Part shown: positions 1 to 9,286 of the stretch, in pieces
How the letters are laid out: every line of letters begins with the position of its first letter
Numbering within the stretch: the first letter of the stretch is position 1
Assembly: GCA_951812625.1 (NCBI GenBank)
Contig: CATOSP010000004.1
Span: 1 to 64,000 of the forward strand
DNA from: an uncultured Dehalococcoidia bacterium
GTDB taxonomy: Bacteria > Chloroflexota > Dehalococcoidia > Lucifugimonadales > UBA3495
Direction: 5' to 3'
DNA: 64,000 nt
Notes under the pieces: model-generated
Database searches by the model: none
Told to the model about the DNA's origin: nothing
Seen by the model: only the letters and a program-made list of their open reading frames with translations
Made by a program: the position numbers and the translations under genes

Positions 1-69
1 AACTCGGCGGCCCAGAACTCCACGCCGGCCGCCCAGAGCGGCCCCACCCCCAGGAGCCAGGGGCCGTAG
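1..69 (+). CDS. C-terminal tail of an upstream gene (partial)
   Basis: Frame 1 is open from the window edge to a TAG at 67-69 and encodes about 22 polar residues rich in Ala, Ser, Gln and Pro. It could be the low-complexity end of another conjugation gene, since the operon starting at 226 runs in the same direction. Function cannot be judged. The 156 bases after it hold no ORF, only the Shine-Dalgarno (AGGAG) of the next gene. Confidence 0.3.
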   Translation, partial: NSAAQNSTPAAQSGPTPRSQGP

Positions 70-225
70 CAACCACAAGACAACGACAACTACCGGCGCG
101 GCATCAACTCGCGCCATCCGCCCCAGGAGGTGGAACGATGTGCCAGTAAGCAACAGGGACTGACCCGCAAATAAGAGCAACCGAACAAAGCGACAGACAT
201 TCAACCAACGAGGAGAACGAACCTT

Positions 226-528
226 ATGGACGACCTGACACAGACCATATCGAACCTGGTGGGCATCCTGCTGGGCCTCGTGGGCGTCGTAGGCGTCGGC
301 TATTTCATATACGGCGCCTACATGTACCTCACCGCCAGCGGAGCGCCCAACCAGATGGAGCGGGGCAAGGCGGCCATGATGACCGCTTTGGCCGGAATCG
401 TCCTGGCCCTGGTGGCCTACGGCGTGGTGGAACTGGTGATGAACGCCGTCGTCGGCAACCCGGTGGACCCCACCGTGCCCGACCCCACGACCCGCATTGG
501 CCCGGACAGCAACACCGGCAGCGTATAG
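226..528 (+). CDS. TrbC/VirB2-like pilin subunit 1
   Basis: A 100-residue protein with two hydrophobic segments (about residues 10-34 and 48-73) separated by a short basic/polar loop (ERGKAA). This is the layout of VirB2/TrbC-type pilins of type IV secretion systems, also seen in short pilin-like proteins of Gram-positive and Chloroflexota conjugative elements. A strong AGGAG Shine-Dalgarno lies upstream of the ATG. It is the first complete gene of a compact operon that continues with PrgI-type, VirB4-type and VirD4-type genes. A second protein of the same layout lies at 2146. The acidic, proline-rich tail (residues 78-100) is not typical and may be cleaved or exposed. Family assignment rests on topology and context, not on a catalytic motif. 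Confidence 0.75.
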   Translation: MDDLTQTISNLVGILLGLVGVVGVGYFIYGAYMYLTASGAPNQMERGKAAMMTALAGIVLALVAYGVVELVMNAVVGNPVDPTVPDPTTRIGPDSNTGSV

Positions 529-538
529 GAGGGACGGA

Positions 539-2164
539 ATGAGAGAACACGAGGTCCCCACTCACGTGCAGGCCGAGGACAAGGTGCTGCTGTGGTTCAC
601 CTTCCCCCAGATCGTGGCGGTGGTGGCGGTGTGCGCCGTGAGCTACGGCGCCTACCGCTACTTCCCCTTCGGCCCGATGGAGTTCCGGCTGGGCATAGCC
701 ATCCTGCTGGGTATCGCGGGCATCACCCTGACGGTGGGGAAGGTGGGAGGACGGGGGCTGCCGTTGGTGGCCGCCGACCTCTTGAAGTTCAACCTGGGGG
801 CCAGGCGCTACGCCGGCGCCCCCGCCGGTCTGGCCCGCAGCGAGGCCCTGCCCGTGCCGGAGGCCAAGCCTGACCCGCTGCGGCTCCTGGCGAAGAAAGC
901 CGCTTCCGGTTTCGCCAAGGGAGTCAAAGCAGCGCGGAAGAAGGGCCGTCCTCCCTTCCGGCCCCATAGCTGGTTCGGAAAACGGCGGCCCAAGGGACCG
1001 GAGAACGCCAACGGCGGCAAGCCTCCCAAGAGTGATGCCCCGGGGAGGAAACCCTGGAGCCGGTTCCTGCCGGTGGCCGCCGGTCTGCTGGCCCTGGCGC
1101 TGGTGGCCCTGCCCTCAACGGCGCTGGCCGACGACCCCGACGACGAGGGCCCGGGCTGGCGGCTGGACGAGATCTACTTCCAGCCGCCGGACCCGGTGCC
1201 GGGACGCCGCGTCTTCATCGAGGGATTGGCCGTCACCGGAGACACTGCCCGGGTGAGCCTGCGGGCGGCCCACGATCTGGACCTGAAGGTGCGGGTCTTC
1301 GGCGGCAGGACCGGCCGGACCCTCAAGATGGGCGCCAACGCCATCGTCCACTCCGGGGAGAGGAAGAGCTACAACCTGACCCTGGACGGTCCCAGGCCGT
1401 CCTTCACCTTCTCCTGGACCGACTCCCTGGGTTTCTCCGGGGCGGTGTCCCTGAAGAGCGACCAGATTCCGTACCCGCTGCCCAGGTATGACGGGGAGTT
1501 GTGCGACCTGGAGGTCGTGTCCCTGGAGTGGACGCCGGGCGCCATCAGCGGGGTCATCGCGTCGGAGTGCATCAGCGATACCCGGCAGGAGGTGGACCTG
1601 CCGGTCTACGGCGGCCACTTCAGCCAGTCGGTGCCGGCCCTGCTGGACGCCTCGGTAACGAGCATCGCCGGAACGGCCAACGTAGAGGCGGGAGCGCACC
1701 GCACCAGCGCGGCATTCGTCTCCGGCGGCCAGACCCGCTTCCGGCTGCCCGTCGCCAACGAGAAGGCAATTCACGACCTGGAGATCGCGGCAGATTTGAC
1801 GGCAACGCTGAACGTGCCGTTGCCGCCGATGTTGCAGACCACCCATCACCCGGCCCGCACCGACGTGTACCGGCGCACGGTGAGCCTTTCCTGCGGGGAG
1901 TACTCGGTGTCCAGGACGGTCACGATTCGCGTTTACCACCCGGAGCACGTGCGCGCCGTGGAGGTGCAGCGCGCCCCGGTCGCCCGCAACAGGACGGAGA
2001 CCCTGCCCTTGGCTCCGGCAGCGAGCACAGCACAGGTCTCACCCCTGGGCCTGGGCGCTGACAACCCCTTCCAGTACCTCTTCGTGCCCCCGCCCACACC
2101 TCCGCCGCCCTCGGCCGAGCAGACCGAGGAGGGCGATTCCTCCTGGTGGAACTGGCCGTGGTAG
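539..2164 (+). CDS. PrgI-type membrane protein with large extracytoplasmic region
   Basis: The start is the ATG at 539, preceded by GGAGGGA eleven bases after the pilin stop. An in-frame start further upstream overlaps the pilin and has no ribosome site. Residues 1-90 resemble PrgI-family T4SS proteins (short VP..... motif, then two adjacent membrane segments near 20-60), which fill the VirB3 place in Gram-positive-type systems. A basic linker follows (about 110-175). A further hydrophobic stretch ending in an Ala-x-Ala-like site (about 177-198) precedes a roughly 340-residue beta-rich, proline-containing region that should lie outside the membrane. The C-terminus is poly-Pro, acidic and Trp-rich. 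Family PrgI proteins are usually only about 100-150 residues, so the long outer region is unusual. It may be a surface or channel component. Confidence 0.6.
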   Translation: MREHEVPTHVQAEDKVLLWFTFPQIVAVVAVCAVSYGAYRYFPFGPMEFRLGIAILLGIAGITLTVGKVGGRGLPLVAADLLKFNLGARRYAGAPAGLARSEALPVPEAKPDPLRLLAKKAASGFAKGVKAARKKGRPPFRPHSWFGKRRPKGPENANGGKPPKSDAPGRKPWSRFLPVAAGLLALALVALPSTALADDPDDEGPGWRLDEIYFQPPDPVPGRRVFIEGLAVTGDTARVSLRAAHDLDLKVRVFGGRTGRTLKMGANAIVHSGERKSYNLTLDGPRPSFTFSWTDSLGFSGAVSLKSDQIPYPLPRYDGELCDLEVVSLEWTPGAISGVIASECISDTRQEVDLPVYGGHFSQSVPALLDASVTSIAGTANVEAGAHRTSAAFVSGGQTRFRLPVANEKAIHDLEIAADLTATLNVPLPPMLQTTHHPARTDVYRRTVSLSCGEYSVSRTVTIRVYHPEHVRAVEVQRAPVARNRTETLPLAPAASTAQVSPLGLGADNPFQYLFVPPPTPPPPSAEQTEEGDSSWWNWPW

Positions 2165-2487
2165 GGCGCTGGAAAAGCATCCTGCTGGCCTCCGGCGCGG
2201 CGCTGGCGTCAATCGCCGCCGTGCCGGGGGGCGAGCGGGAAGAGATGTTGACCGCCTTCGACGCGGTGCTCACCGGCATGGCCTACGCCGGGGTGGGACT
2301 GTGCCTCTTCGCCATCGTCTGGGCCGGGTTCGTGCTGATGGCCGAGGGCGCCGAGGGAGAGGGACGAAGGGGCAAGGCCCGCAACGCCGTGGTCATGGCC
2401 ATCGTCGGACTGGTGGTGCTGCTGCTGGCCAAGGCCATCGCCCTGGTGATCAGCAGCGGCCTGGCCCCCATCCTGCCCGGCCCATAG
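2146..2487 (+). CDS. TrbC/VirB2-like pilin subunit 2
   Basis: A 113-residue protein starting at GTG 2146, overlapping the previous gene by 19 bases. It has a hydrophobic N-terminus (about 9-25) and two membrane segments (about 41-66 and 80-105) joined by a short charged loop (EGAEGEGRRGK), the same layout as the pilin at 226. No strong Shine-Dalgarno is visible, so expression probably depends on translational coupling with the upstream gene. Two pilin-like subunits in one operon could be major and minor subunits; that is inference. Confidence 0.65.
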   Translation: MELAVVGRWKSILLASGAALASIAAVPGGEREEMLTAFDAVLTGMAYAGVGLCLFAIVWAGFVLMAEGAEGEGRRGKARNAVVMAIVGLVVLLLAKAIALVISSGLAPILPGP

Positions 2488-2507
2488 AACGACAAGGAGA
2501 TTCAACG

Positions 2508-4784
2508 ATGAAAGCGACACTACCCAACATCAAGAAACTGGCCGGACTCGGCAGGACGGAAAAGTCTGCCGGCTCCAAAGACGTCAACAACGAGATGGAA
2601 ACCAACGAGCCGGCGGAACCCAAACCGCCGCCGGACCTGACCCTGTTCTTCATGCTGTCCCACTTGGAGGAGGACGGGCCCGTCCGCTTGGACGGGGTGA
2701 AGCTGGCGGTCAGCGAGGTGATGGGACTGGAATTGGACGAGCCCAAGCTGGGAGCCTTTGCCGGATCGCTCAACGCCCTGGACTTTCCGGTGCAACTGCT
2801 GGTGCGCCAACACCCGCCGGTGCTGGCCGCATTGAGGAACAAGCTGGAATCGGCCCAGCCCGAGGAGCTGCCACGGCGGACCCGCGACGCCGCCGACTCC
2901 CTGGGTCGGCTGCTGGGCAACCTGGAGACCCGTGAGGGAATCCTGGACCGGCGCTTCTACGCCGTCTGCGAGCACAGCCGGATGGACGAGCTTCACGGGC
3001 TGCTGGTCCGGGCCGGTCTGGGGGTGTTCCCCCTGGCGGGCGAACCCCTGCGGTTGTTCTGGCTGTCCGCCGCCCTGGGCGGGTCTCCAGTAGAGCGGGA
3101 CGAGGACACCGAGTTGGAGGTCGAGGTCAACCGCCGCGACATCCGCATCGGGGGGCGGCTGGTCCGCTCCCTGCACCTGGGCAAGTGGCCCCGCAGCCTG
3201 GCCCCCGGCTTCCTGCAGGCGCTGATGGCCACGGGAGCGCCCATGGACCTGTCGGTACACCTGGGCGCAATCCCGGCGGAGCAGGCGGCCCGCACCCTGG
3301 AGTGGCAGAAGGTCAGGTTCGAGTCGGCGCAAAGTCTTTCGTTCAAGCGGGGACGCTCCATGTCCCCCGAAGCGGAGATCGCGTTGGAGGACGTGAGCCG
3401 CCTCCGCGATGAGGTGCAGCGGGGAAGGGAGAGGCTGTTTCACGCATCCCTGTCCGTCACCCTACACGCCGACGACCAGGACACTCTCAAGGACCTGACC
3501 CAGAAGGCCCGGGCCCACTTCGCCGCCACCCTGGGCAAGCTGGACAACCTGGCCTTCCGGCAAAGGGAGGGGTTGCTGTCAACGCTGCCATTGGCGCTCA
3601 ACGCCGTGGCGGTGTGGCGCACTCTCGATACATCGTCATTGGCGCGGCTGTTCCCCTTCTCGCCCCCGGACCTGGACACCCGCTCCGGCACCCTCTACGG
3701 CATCGACCTCAGGGCCTGCGCCCCGGTGGTCTACGACCCCTTCGACGGCACCCACCTCAACGCCAACACCGCCGTCCTGGCCCGCTCCGGTAGCGGCAAG
3801 TCCTTTGCCACCAAGCTGGGAGTGCTGCGCGGGGTGTGTAGAGGAGTGCGGGCCTACGTGATCGACCCTGAGGGGGAGTACGCCGACATGGCCCGCGCCG
3901 CCGGCGGCCGCGTCCTGTCGCCGGGGGTTCCAGGCCAGGGAATGAACCCCTTCGTCATCGACCGGGGCGACAGCGAGGAACTTCTCCAACGCATCGGCAG
4001 CCTGCGCAGGCTCATCGAGGTGATGGTGGGCGAGCGGTTAAGCGCCGAGCGGCGGTCGTCCCTGGACCACGCGCTGGCGGGCTACTACGCCGAACACCGG
4101 GAGCGCACCGGCTTCGGCGACTTCTACGCCTACCTGGAAGCCGAGGGCGGCGGCAACCCCGAATCCAATTCGGGGCGGGCTATCGCCCACCTGCTGCGGC
4201 CCTTCGCCACCGGCAGCCTGCGCCACCTCCTCTCCGACGAGGGCGACGACCTGCTGACCCACGAGGCCCTGGTCACCGTCTTCGACCTGCACCTCCTGGA
4301 GCCGGAGCTTCGTCCGGCAGCGGCGATGGTCTGTACCGAGACGGTGTGGGCGGCGGCGGCCCAAGACCCCCGCCCCCGCCTGCTGGTGGTGGACGAGGTG
4401 TGGAGCATCATGCAGCACCCCGAGGGCGCAGCCTTCATGGTCTCCATGGCGAAACGCGCCCGCAAGCATCGGCTGGGCTTGCAGTTCATCACCCAGGACG
4501 TGCAGGACCTCCTCTCCGAGGACTCCTCCCGCACCATCACCGGCCATTCCGGTCGGGCGCTGCTCCAGAACGCCGCCTTCAAGCTCCTCCTCCAGCAGGA
4601 CGCCGCCGCCGTCGCCACCGTGGGCGAAGCCTTCGACCTGCCGCCGGAGCTGCAACGCTGGCTGCTTTCCTGTCCCCGGGGCGACGGTTTGCTCCTGGCG
4701 AGGGGCAACCGATTCCCCATCCGCATCGAGGCCACGCCGGAAGAAACAGAGGTCATCGAGTGGCGGCCCGGACCGCGTCATTAG
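2508..4784 (+). CDS. VirB4/TraC-type conjugation ATPase
   Basis: 758 residues, starting at ATG 2508 behind AAGGAG. The ORF is open further upstream in this frame, but that part overlaps the pilin gene and reads as low-complexity Arg/Gly. The N-terminal half matches the architecture of VirB4-type proteins. The ATPase half has Walker A GSGKS with Lys431, a Walker B LLVVDEVW (around 625) and a sensor segment FITQDVQDL. VirB4 proteins sit at the inner face of the membrane and energise pilus assembly and substrate transfer. Length is usual for the family. The position between the pilin/PrgI genes and a VirD4-like gene is the standard order of Gram-positive-type T4SS. Confidence 0.9.
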   Translation: MKATLPNIKKLAGLGRTEKSAGSKDVNNEMETNEPAEPKPPPDLTLFFMLSHLEEDGPVRLDGVKLAVSEVMGLELDEPKLGAFAGSLNALDFPVQLLVRQHPPVLAALRNKLESAQPEELPRRTRDAADSLGRLLGNLETREGILDRRFYAVCEHSRMDELHGLLVRAGLGVFPLAGEPLRLFWLSAALGGSPVERDEDTELEVEVNRRDIRIGGRLVRSLHLGKWPRSLAPGFLQALMATGAPMDLSVHLGAIPAEQAARTLEWQKVRFESAQSLSFKRGRSMSPEAEIALEDVSRLRDEVQRGRERLFHASLSVTLHADDQDTLKDLTQKARAHFAATLGKLDNLAFRQREGLLSTLPLALNAVAVWRTLDTSSLARLFPFSPPDLDTRSGTLYGIDLRACAPVVYDPFDGTHLNANTAVLARSGSGKSFATKLGVLRGVCRGVRAYVIDPEGEYADMARAAGGRVLSPGVPGQGMNPFVIDRGDSEELLQRIGSLRRLIEVMVGERLSAERRSSLDHALAGYYAEHRERTGFGDFYAYLEAEGGGNPESNSGRAIAHLLRPFATGSLRHLLSDEGDDLLTHEALVTVFDLHLLEPELRPAAAMVCTETVWAAAAQDPRPRLLVVDEVWSIMQHPEGAAFMVSMAKRARKHRLGLQFITQDVQDLLSEDSSRTITGHSGRALLQNAAFKLLLQQDAAAVATVGEAFDLPPELQRWLLSCPRGDGLLLARGNRFPIRIEATPEETEVIEWRPGPRH

Positions 4785-4821
4785 TCCATATCACATATTC
4801 CCATAAAGAGAGACGAATACC

Positions 4822-7326
4822 ATGAATACCAACGTCAAGAAACTGCTGTTCGGGAATGGCCGCAACAAGCGGCCCCCTGCGCTTTTGGCGGTGACGCCGC
4901 CCAGGACCGGGGAGCGCACCCTGTTGGGCGTGGAGAACCTGCTCCAGTCCATCGCCGTCCCCGAACCCTTCTCCCTGGAGCTGGCCGGGGACATGGACGG
5001 CGTGACCCTGCTGGCCCGCTGCCGGGACGACCAGGTGGTGCGGGGGCAGCTCTCCGCCCACTACCCCCAGGCCCGCATCCGGGAGGTGCCCGTGGACGAG
5101 GACCCCATCTTCGTCCACCGGGGCGAGCAGGCCTGGGCGATGACGCTGCGCTCCGACGGCCCCGAGTACGTGCCCCTGCGCACCTTCCGGGACGACGACC
5201 TGCTGGACCCAGGCTCCGACCCCCTGATCGCCCTGATGGGCGCCCTCTCCGAGCTGGAGGAGGGGGAACGGGTGCTGTGCCGCCTGCTGCTGCGCTCCCT
5301 GGGCCCAGACTGGTCCCAGGCCCACCAGGCCCGGGCTCACCGGCAGGCCATCCCGGACAACCGCGAGCCCTCCTACACCTACCAGACCAAGCCCCTGCAA
5401 CTGGACGGCGTCACCATGGCCGTCCTGGGCGTGGGAGCGTTGCTGGCCCTGCGGGGCTACCTGTGGGTGCAGGACGGCGAAATTCTCAAGGCTGTGCTGC
5501 TGGGCGCGGGTTCGGCCCTCGGCCTCGGCGTGGCCGGCTGGGGCTGGTGGCGCTGGAAGCAGGCCCGCAGCCGGGTCTACGACCCGCTGCTGGTCCGGGA
5601 GAAGGTCTCCCGCATCGCCTTCGACGCCGAGCTTCAGGTCATCGCCGTGCTGCCGGACTCGACCCGGCCCCAGCGGGCCGAAGAACTGCTCGGCGCCGTG
5701 GCCGCCGCCTACCGCCACTTCGACCATCCCGCCGGGGCGCGGTTCAAGGTGAGCAACGTCAGCCCGGTGGTCCCACTGATGAACCTACACCCCGCCGGTC
5801 CGGGGCTGTTCGGCAGGCGCAGCGTGCTGGGCATCCGCGAGGTCGCCGCCCTGTGGCACCCGCCGGGCGCGGGGGACGAGACGCCCCTGGTGGAGCGTTC
5901 CGGGGCCAGGGCGCTGCCACCCTCGGCCAGGGGAGTGCGGGGCGGCGCGCCGGTGGGCGACACCACGGCGGGCAAGCCCCGGCCCATCCGCTTCCCCGAG
6001 GACCTGCTGCGCCGCCACCACCTCTACGTGGCCCGCACCCGCATGGGCAAGTCAACGCTGATGCACCACATCGCCGTCCACAAGATGCGGGAGAAGGCCG
6101 AGGGGCGCGACGGCGACGCCATCGTCGTAATCGACCCCCACGCCGACCTGGTGGCCGGCCTGCTCCGGCAGGTGGCCGAGTCCCTGGTGGACGAGGTGAA
6201 GCTCATCGACCTGGCCGACCAGCAGCGGGCGCCGGGCATCAACCTGCTGGACACCCGCATCTTTTCGGACCGGGACCGCACCGCCGACTCGGTGGTGCGC
6301 GTCGCCCGGGGCCTGTGGGAGCAGTGGGGTCCCCGGATGCAGTCCATCCTGGAGCAGACGGTCAAGACCCTGCACGAGGCCAATGAGCACCCCGAGACCG
6401 ACCAGGCCAGCCAGCACACCATCCTGGACGGGCTGAAGCTGCTCACCGACCGGAAGTACCGGGACGGCGTGCTCGCCAAGGTCTCAGACCCCTACCTGCT
6501 GGAGTGGTGGGCCCGGGACTTCGGCGGCTGGCACCACCAGTACCGGGCCGATGCCCTGGCCCCGGTGCAGACCCGGCTGTCCTACTACGCCTCCTCCAAA
6601 AGGGCGCGGGCCATCCTGGGCCAGCCCCGCTCCACCATCGACCTGCGGGAGACCATCCTGAACGGCGGAATCCTGCTGGTGTCCACGGCCCAGGGCGCCG
6701 TCGGTAGGGACGTGTCCGCCCTGGTGGGCGCGTCGCTGCTGAACCTGGTGGACTCGGTGGTCCGGGAGCAGGAGAGCCTGCCCCTTGCCCAGCGAAGAGG
6801 CGCGCTGGTCGTCGTTGACGAGATGCAGTCCATGCCCGGCGTGGACTACGAAAGCATGCTCTCGGAGCTGGGCAAGTACGGGGCCAGCTTCATCCTGGCC
6901 ACCCAGAGCCTGGCCAAGCTGGACGACCTGTCGCCGACCATGCGGGACACCATCCTGGCCAACGTGGGCTGCCTGGCCGTGTTCCAGGTGGCGGGCAGCG
7001 ACGCGAGGCAACTAGTGTGGGAACTGGGCAAGGACCGGGTCAGCGAGGACGACATCGTGTCCTTGGACGTCCATCACTGCTACGTGCGGGCCACCGTGGG
7101 CGCCGAGCGGATGCCCGCCTTCTCCATGATGGTGCTGAAGCCGGATGCGGGCGACCCCGCCGTGGCCGAGCGCATCCGCCAAGCCGCCTCGGCCTACACC
7201 CTGTCCGACCGGGACCTCTCCTTCGCCGGCGCGGACGGCCAGCAGAAGGTGAGCGAGTACCGCCGGTTGCTGGCCGAGCGCGACCAGGAGAACAACGCCG
7301 GAAATGGCGCGGGGGCGCAACCATGA
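4822..7326 (+). CDS. VirD4/TraG-like (HerA-FtsK clade) coupling ATPase
   Basis: 834 residues, ATG at 4822. Two hydrophobic segments at about 196-240 anchor the N-terminal region. The C-terminal half has Walker A RMGKST (Lys410), a VVIDPHAD segment about 30 residues later, Walker B VVVDEMQ (around 660) and ILATQS, the pattern of the HerA/FtsK/TraG clade. Such membrane ATPases couple DNA substrates to the conjugation channel. The gene follows the VirB4-type gene by 37 bases, and its stop overlaps the next start as ATGA, so the genes are translationally linked. A classic VirD4 assignment is less certain than a general TraG/HerA-like one, because the N-terminal 390 residues look unlike canonical VirD4. 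Confidence 0.8.
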   Translation: MNTNVKKLLFGNGRNKRPPALLAVTPPRTGERTLLGVENLLQSIAVPEPFSLELAGDMDGVTLLARCRDDQVVRGQLSAHYPQARIREVPVDEDPIFVHRGEQAWAMTLRSDGPEYVPLRTFRDDDLLDPGSDPLIALMGALSELEEGERVLCRLLLRSLGPDWSQAHQARAHRQAIPDNREPSYTYQTKPLQLDGVTMAVLGVGALLALRGYLWVQDGEILKAVLLGAGSALGLGVAGWGWWRWKQARSRVYDPLLVREKVSRIAFDAELQVIAVLPDSTRPQRAEELLGAVAAAYRHFDHPAGARFKVSNVSPVVPLMNLHPAGPGLFGRRSVLGIREVAALWHPPGAGDETPLVERSGARALPPSARGVRGGAPVGDTTAGKPRPIRFPEDLLRRHHLYVARTRMGKSTLMHHIAVHKMREKAEGRDGDAIVVIDPHADLVAGLLRQVAESLVDEVKLIDLADQQRAPGINLLDTRIFSDRDRTADSVVRVARGLWEQWGPRMQSILEQTVKTLHEANEHPETDQASQHTILDGLKLLTDRKYRDGVLAKVSDPYLLEWWARDFGGWHHQYRADALAPVQTRLSYYASSKRARAILGQPRSTIDLRETILNGGILLVSTAQGAVGRDVSALVGASLLNLVDSVVREQESLPLAQRRGALVVVDEMQSMPGVDYESMLSELGKYGASFILATQSLAKLDDLSPTMRDTILANVGCLAVFQVAGSDARQLVWELGKDRVSEDDIVSLDVHHCYVRATVGAERMPAFSMMVLKPDAGDPAVAERIRQAASAYTLSDRDLSFAGADGQQKVSEYRRLLAERDQENNAGNGAGAQP

Positions 7327-8990
7327 GGCCCGCCGGATGCGAGGCCGAGATTCTGCGACTCCTGGCGGCGATGCCCTTCATCGACCGGATGGACCTGGCG
7401 GCGGTGTCGGGCTGGTCCCGGGGCGCGGTGTACGAGGCGGTGGAACGGCTGGACTCGGGCGGCTTCTGCGACGCCGTGACCCACGCCACCGGCCTACTTC
7501 CCGCCGCCGAGCGCTTCCACCTCACCGCCGTCGGGCTGGAACGCCTGGCCGCCGAGGAGGGCCTGAGCGTGGACGACCTGGTCCGCCTCCGTCCCGTCTC
7601 CGAACGCTGGCGGCGCATCCTCATGGAACGCCTGGACGCCGTGGCTTCCGTCTACCGGCTGGCCGCCGCCCTCTCCGGCATCGGGTATCCCATCCGGTTC
7701 CGGTGGTACCGGGCCGCGCCTCTGGACGCCGCCCTGGCTCTGCCCGACGGGCGCACCGTGGGCATCGTCCGGCGGGGGAATACCTCAGACCGGTCTCCCT
7801 TCGCCAACCGGATGTGGAAGCTGCGCGGCGGGCCGCTGCCCGGCGCCGTCCTGGTACTCATGCCCGACCCGGTGCGCCTCCGGCACGCCCGCCGGATGCT
7901 GGACGGCTTCCCCGCGCCGGTATTCCTGGCCGTGGAGGGCGAGGCAGTCCAGGCTACACCCGACGATCCGGTATGGAGCCCCCAGGCCGTCAACAACGCC
8001 GTCGGCCTGCGGCAGGTCCTGGACCGCCTGGCGCCCGGCGGCGAGCTTCCAGTGGAGCATGAGCCGCAGCGGGCCTCGATCCCCGCCGACCTGACCGTCG
8101 CCGGGCCGGGCTGGGCCGTCCCCGACTACCTGCTGCCCGCCACCCTCCGGCCCGCCGAGAAGCGGGCCGTCGACCTGGTGTCCGACTGGCCCTGGATTTC
8201 CCTCAAGGACCTGGCCGGAATGCTGGGCGTCTCCCACCAGCGGGCTTCCCAGGTGGTGATTCCCCTGGAAGCCCTCAAGCTGGTGGTACGGCACCCCGAA
8301 ACAGGCGGGCGTTTGGCCCTCACCGACCGGGCGCTGGCGCTCCTGGCCCGCCGCGACCGCACCTCCCTCAGCATGGCCACGGGCCGGTGGAGCGCCGCTC
8401 CCCTGTTCCCCGGCGCCCCCTTCGACTGGACCAACATCGCCGGCGGCCGCAGCCGCCAGTTGCTCCGCAACCTGGAGCACACCGCCGCGGTCCACTCCTT
8501 CCTGGCCGCCATGACCAGCCAGGCGGCGTTCCTGGAATGGCAGGTGGTCCAGTTGGACCCGCCCCGCCGAGCCTCCCGCTTCTTCCGCCACGTCGACCGG
8601 ATGCGCTCGGTCAACCCCGACGCCTTCGGCCTGCTGCGCAAGGACGGGACCAACTGGCCCTTCTTCCTGGAGTGGGAGCGCCGCGCCGTGCGCCCCTCCA
8701 CCATGTCCGCCCGCCTGGCCCCCTACCTGCGCTACTACTCCTCCCACCGGCCCACCGACGACCACGGAGCCAGGCCCGACGTGCTCATCGTCTTCAACGA
8801 CGACATTGCCCAAACCCACTTCCTGCGCCTGGCGAGGGAGCAGATGCAGGCCCACGGCGTGACGGTGCCACTGTGGGTCTCCACCGGGCGGCCATCGAGG
8901 AGCTGGGTCCGCTGGGCCGCGCCTGGCGCACGCCCCCAGACCCGGAATCGCGCCAAACCCTGCCGCCCCAATGAACGAGGAGTGATGTGA
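7323..8990 (+). CDS. Replication-relaxation family protein
   Basis: 555 residues; the ATG at 7323 overlaps the upstream stop (ATGA). The N-terminus (about 1-65) is winged-helix-like, and a second helix-turn-helix-like segment lies near 285-320 (LAGMLGVSHQRASQVV). The C-terminal part (about 420-525), with RSVNPDAF, FFLEWERR and Arg/Tyr-rich segments followed by VLIVFND, matches the replication-relaxation family found on actinobacterial and Chloroflexota conjugative elements. Members are thought to act in plasmid or ICE DNA processing, possibly with the relaxase or origin, but the biochemistry is not established. No separate HUH relaxase is seen in the window, so this gene may cover part of that job. 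Confidence 0.75.
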   Translation: MRPAGCEAEILRLLAAMPFIDRMDLAAVSGWSRGAVYEAVERLDSGGFCDAVTHATGLLPAAERFHLTAVGLERLAAEEGLSVDDLVRLRPVSERWRRILMERLDAVASVYRLAAALSGIGYPIRFRWYRAAPLDAALALPDGRTVGIVRRGNTSDRSPFANRMWKLRGGPLPGAVLVLMPDPVRLRHARRMLDGFPAPVFLAVEGEAVQATPDDPVWSPQAVNNAVGLRQVLDRLAPGGELPVEHEPQRASIPADLTVAGPGWAVPDYLLPATLRPAEKRAVDLVSDWPWISLKDLAGMLGVSHQRASQVVIPLEALKLVVRHPETGGRLALTDRALALLARRDRTSLSMATGRWSAAPLFPGAPFDWTNIAGGRSRQLLRNLEHTAAVHSFLAAMTSQAAFLEWQVVQLDPPRRASRFFRHVDRMRSVNPDAFGLLRKDGTNWPFFLEWERRAVRPSTMSARLAPYLRYYSSHRPTDDHGARPDVLIVFNDDIAQTHFLRLAREQMQAHGVTVPLWVSTGRPSRSWVRWAAPGARPQTRNRAKPCRPNERGVM

Positions 8991-9286
8991 GAACTATGCC
9001 TTCAATAGACGACAACAACGGCAACCAGAGGAAAGGCCCCCGGAGGCGCGTTGGACGGACCGTAGTCCGGCTCGACGCGGCGGCCCTCTTCGAGCGGCTC
9101 AACCTGTTGAACCGCTCCCAGAACTGGCTCGCCGGGGAGGTCGGGGTCAGCCCCGCCTACATGTCGATGCTGGTCAACGGGGGGCGCTCGCCCTCCGGCC
9201 GCATCCGGCGGCGGATGCAGAAGGCCCTCGGAGTGACCAACTCCAAAGAGCTTTTCAAGACGGAGGAAAAACATGAACGACCATAG
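8987..9286 (+). CDS. Small XRE-type HTH protein
   Basis: 99 residues from GTG 8987, or 96 from ATG 8996. The upstream GAGGAG is 4 bases before the GTG and 13 before the ATG, so the start is uncertain. Residues 30-75 form a Cro/C1-type helix-turn-helix: a SQNWLAGEVGVSPAYMSML recognition region followed by a basic RIRRRMQKALG segment. The gene overlaps the preceding stop and the following start, which places it in the conjugation operon. It probably regulates the element. No other domain is present. Confidence 0.7.
   Translation: MRTMPSIDDNNGNQRKGPRRRVGRTVVRLDAAALFERLNLLNRSQNWLAGEVGVSPAYMSMLVNGGRSPSGRIRRRMQKALGVTNSKELFKTEEKHERP

Noticed and set aside
1115..1948. 277-codon minus-strand frame opposite the PrgI-type gene
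   Set aside because: No ribosome site, composition typical of a reverse-complement shadow; the plus-strand gene has domains and operon context.
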